Both the position numbers and the translations under genes were made by a program. This document shows, piece by piece, positions 43,768 through 46,452 of a stretch of DNA of 46,452 nt. The notes beneath the pieces are model-generated. The model ran no database searches and was not told the DNA's origin. It saw nothing but the letters and a program-made list of their open reading frames with translations. Source of the DNA: an uncultured Bacteroidales bacterium. GTDB lineage: Bacteria; Bacteroidota; Bacteroidia; Bacteroidales; UBA932. How positions within the stretch are numbered: position 1 is the stretch's first letter; every line of letters starts with the position of its first letter. The stretch lies in assembly GCA_900317925.1 (NCBI GenBank), contig ONIQ01000016.1:1-46452 (forward strand). Reading direction: 5' to 3'.

Positions 43768-46452
43768 GAAAGCACATCCTTCATATTTGTTTACTGCTGG
43801 TTCTCGCGTTGCTGTCCTGCGCACGGGAAGTGGATTTTGTGCCTGCCGGGGAAGAGGAAGACGGCGCGCCGGATGGCCGGGTGACGGTAACTTTCTCGGT
43901 GCTTACAGAACATAATCCTGACACAAAAGCCCTGGGCGAAGAAACCAATTTGAATACGGACCGGATGTATCTGGCCGTTTTCGGCGGTTCCGGTTATTTC
44001 AAGGAATATATCAATGCCACCTTTGTATCCCAAACCAGGGAGAAGCATTCTTTTAAGGTGGAAGACAGTCAGGGGAATGAGGTGGATGTGGAAAAGGAGG
44101 TGGACGCCTATACGTTCCAGGCCGACTTGAAACTGTCCAATACGCCCCGGACCATCCATTTCCTGGGGAACGGACCCACCACCATCCGGACCGGCCGCGA
44201 CCGGGAAGTGCTTCCCCACCTTTTGGGAGAATATGAGACGGCTTTCTGGCAAATGGTTACGCTTCAGGAGATAACGGCCAAGCAGATAGATGGCGTATAT
44301 GTAAAGCCGGACGGGATGGGTGGTTACACGGAACGTACCAGCACCAATGACCCTTATGTGATCAGCGATGAGACCAAAGCCTATTTCCCGGAAACCGGCA
44401 TTGCGCTTGTTCGAAACTGGTCTAAGATTATCCTGCGGAATTCGCCCACTTCCAATTTTAAGCCCATCAGTTATGCCGTGGTGAATGTCCCCAAAAAAGG
44501 AACGCTGGTTCCCTATGGCGGACGTACAGGCTGGATTCCCGATTATCAGACCAAGGATTTCGATGACTTGTTTGATGCGGATCGCCCGTATGCATATGGA
44601 GGTAACCTGCCGGAAGGCACCGAATTTGACGACACGGTACCCGAAATCGAAGATTTTATCAATGGAACCAACGGGGTGGTGAAGTATGATGTCCGTTTCG
44701 ATGAGCTCCAGGAGGAGTATGATGCTCAGCTGGATTCGGATTTGGAAAATGCGGTGTATCTTTACGAGCGTCCCGCCCCGCAGGGCCTTATTCCTCCCTC
44801 CTACGTCATTGTTTACGGTACGTATTACAGGGAGGATGACACAGCGCTCACTGACGAAGAAAAGAACGCCGGCGGTGTAAAATGCTTCTATAAGATTGAC
44901 TTGATGAACAATGGGGTTTATTATCCCGTCTACCGGAATTTCAAGTACAAGATTGAGATAGACAAGATTACCGCCCGCGGACACAACAACCCCAAGTCGG
45001 CGGCGGCATCGGCCGGCAGTGCCGATGTGTCGGCCGACGTAAATGCCAAGCACCTGCAGGATATTTCCGACGGCACGCGGCGCATGCGGGTGGAGCCCTG
45101 GCTTTCCAAGACTTTTATCGCCGGCGAGGAGACGCAGGATGCGCTCTATGTGGTTTTCTATGACGATGTTTCCGGTAGCGATCCTAAGCCGAATATCGAA
45201 AAGGAGAGTGTCACGTATCAACTGCTCCCTGCCGACGTGGGAGCCCTCACTGACATTGTGCTAGGTGATCCGATACTGGATCAGGGTGGCGGCAATTACG
45301 GCTGGCGTACTCTCTCTTTCACCTTGAAAGATTCTGATGACGGGCAAAATGTTTCCCGGACGCAGACGCTTCGCATCCTTTGCAATAAGGTGGGGGCTAC
45401 GGAATCCCCGCTATACCGCGACATCGTCATCACCGTGCAGCCCAGACAGGAGATGCGCGTAGCATGCCAGAATAAAAGAGTTTTGCGCCAGTCCGGTGTC
45501 AAGCAGGTCGTAGATATCAGCATCCCCGACGGATTGCCGCAGTCCATGTTTCCCCTGGTTTTCACACTGGAGCCTCAAAGACTGACTTTGACGCCGGACA
45601 ATACCAAAGATGTCAACATGCCTGTGTTGTCCGGAAAGTCCCTGTCCGGTTCCGGAAATCCGGCTTTCCAGTTTGAACGTACCCTCAGTTGGACCGATTA
45701 CAACGCCCTTGAGGTGGAATACGATTTCGAAGAAGAAACCCGTTGGCGCACTTTCTCCTCTTATTTCAAGACCAATTGCGAAGAGAGCAATACCGACATA
45801 CTGGTAGCCAACAAATACTTCTTGCCCTCTTCTGCGAGTTTTGATACCTATATGACCTTCACGGGGGGACGTTTTACCACATCCATTCCTCGCGAAAAAG
45901 GCCGCGAAGTGCAGGCTGTCGCCAGCCTGCTCTCTTCCTCGCAAGGCTTTCAACGGGTGTATCTGGATTTACAAGGACTGGAACCCTCGGACGAAACCAT
46001 TCAATGGGATTCGGAGGCCCAGGCCTATTACTATAATCCTTCAGAACTGAAGATGACCTTTAATCTTAAGACAACGGTTTCTGACGGAGATGTATCCATT
46101 ACACTAAAATGCGATGAACAGGCCTACGAGCCCCAGACACTCTGCCCCTGGCACTTCAAGGATATGAAGATTATGGATGAAGCGCTGCCTTACAGCTCCT
46201 CGAGAGGCGGCATCACCTATCATACCGGTAATGGCAACAATTTTTCCAATGTGGCCTACGGGCATGTTACGGCCTCGTCCGGCCGCAAATTGCTGGTGGG
46301 CTATTTTACGGACCCGGACAGCTACGACTACACGGCGGAAGATAAAATCAACCTCTCCGTTCCAGCTGTTTCCGGCGTGAACATGCCCAATAACTGGAAC
46401 AATGGCGGGAGTCTGGACCCTGCCGCCCTGGATCACTACAGGGAACGCTGGT
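43764..46452 (+). CDS. DUF4906-like fimbrial lipoprotein, incomplete at the window end
   Basis: At least 896 residues from ATG 43764 with no stop before the window ends. Lipobox ALLSC (Cys19), first strand VTVTFSVL, then T54-K55, and MYLAVFGG as the second strand. RNFKYKIEIDKITARGHNNPKSA (about 390-415) is the strand-loop typical of DUF4906 proteins, and after it come at least four repeated Ig-like beta segments (LRILCNKVGA..., VRVACQNKRVLRQSG...). It would be the largest subunit of the cluster, a good tip-adhesin candidate. Four bases overlap the previous stop. The C-terminus lies outside the window. Confidence 0.8.
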   Translation, partial: MRKHILHICLLLVLALLSCAREVDFVPAGEEEDGAPDGRVTVTFSVLTEHNPDTKALGEETNLNTDRMYLAVFGGSGYFKEYINATFVSQTREKHSFKVEDSQGNEVDVEKEVDAYTFQADLKLSNTPRTIHFLGNGPTTIRTGRDREVLPHLLGEYETAFWQMVTLQEITAKQIDGVYVKPDGMGGYTERTSTNDPYVISDETKAYFPETGIALVRNWSKIILRNSPTSNFKPISYAVVNVPKKGTLVPYGGRTGWIPDYQTKDFDDLFDADRPYAYGGNLPEGTEFDDTVPEIEDFINGTNGVVKYDVRFDELQEEYDAQLDSDLENAVYLYERPAPQGLIPPSYVIVYGTYYREDDTALTDEEKNAGGVKCFYKIDLMNNGVYYPVYRNFKYKIEIDKITARGHNNPKSAAASAGSADVSADVNAKHLQDISDGTRRMRVEPWLSKTFIAGEETQDALYVVFYDDVSGSDPKPNIEKESVTYQLLPADVGALTDIVLGDPILDQGGGNYGWRTLSFTLKDSDDGQNVSRTQTLRILCNKVGATESPLYRDIVITVQPRQEMRVACQNKRVLRQSGVKQVVDISIPDGLPQSMFPLVFTLEPQRLTLTPDNTKDVNMPVLSGKSLSGSGNPAFQFERTLSWTDYNALEVEYDFEEETRWRTFSSYFKTNCEESNTDILVANKYFLPSSASFDTYMTFTGGRFTTSIPREKGREVQAVASLLSSSQGFQRVYLDLQGLEPSDETIQWDSEAQAYYYNPSELKMTFNLKTTVSDGDVSITLKCDEQAYEPQTLCPWHFKDMKIMDEALPYSSSRGGITYHTGNGNNFSNVAYGHVTASSGRKLLVGYFTDPDSYDYTAEDKINLSVPAVSGVNMPNNWNNGGSLDPAALDHYRERW

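Overview
The window looks like the chromosome of a Bacteroidales bacterium (Bacteroidota), probably an uncultured host-associated lineage. Five things point there. Promoters carry the Bacteroidota -7 box TAnnTTTG with a TTG/TTTG-type -33 box 19-20 bases upstream. The V-type ATPase operon has a DUF2764 gene in place of subunit C. The glycine cleavage P-protein is split in two. There is an FimB/Mfa2-type pilus anchor, and there are many short lipoprotein signal peptides. I cannot name the genus.

Layout. 1-1.5 kb: an IS110-family insertion sequence with structured flanks. 1.57-3.24 kb: a serine-type sulfatase. 3.24-7.54 kb (minus): a complete glycine cleavage operon gcvT-gcvH-gcvPA-gcvPB whose last stop codon overlaps the sulfatase stop. 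7.58-10.6 kb (minus): an arginase-fold protein, an SPFH/band-7 membrane protein and a SUMF1-fold lipoprotein. 10.6-12.1 kb: a gene-free island full of tandem repeats and hairpins, many spaced about 50-51 bases apart. 12.1-16.6 kb (minus): a DUF4332 protein, an S9 prolyl-oligopeptidase-family peptidase, a BspA-type leucine-rich-repeat protein and an unknown protein. 16.7-19.5 kb (plus): a secreted coiled-coil protein translationally coupled to a degenerate cobalamin-dependent methionine synthase (MetH) relative that has lost its key ligands.

19.5-29.2 kb (plus): a V-type ATPase operon (E, DUF2764, A, B, D, I, K) that continues with only a few bases of spacing into a phosphoglucosamine-mutase-type enzyme and a divergent DUF1343/NamZ-like protein. 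The K subunit carries a sodium-type ligand pattern. 29.2-30.1 kb: ribosomal protein L31 type B, a small DUF486 membrane protein and tRNA-Glu(CTC), with clear promoters and terminators. 30.1-46.45 kb (plus): a long fimbrial operon, namely a DUF3575/OmpA-like outer-membrane protein, two very large tandem Mfa1-like fimbrillins, an Mfa2-type anchor, and four further lipoproteins. The last of these runs off the end of the window.

The two most notable signals are the MetH-like pseudoenzyme and the fimbrial locus. In the latter, all six putative pilins carry a Thr-Lys motif right after the first beta strand (residues 44-57), where Arg-cleavage occurs in Porphyromonas fimbrillins, and the anchor lacks it. 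The hairpin island at 10.9-12.1 kb is a third feature that I cannot assign to a known class.
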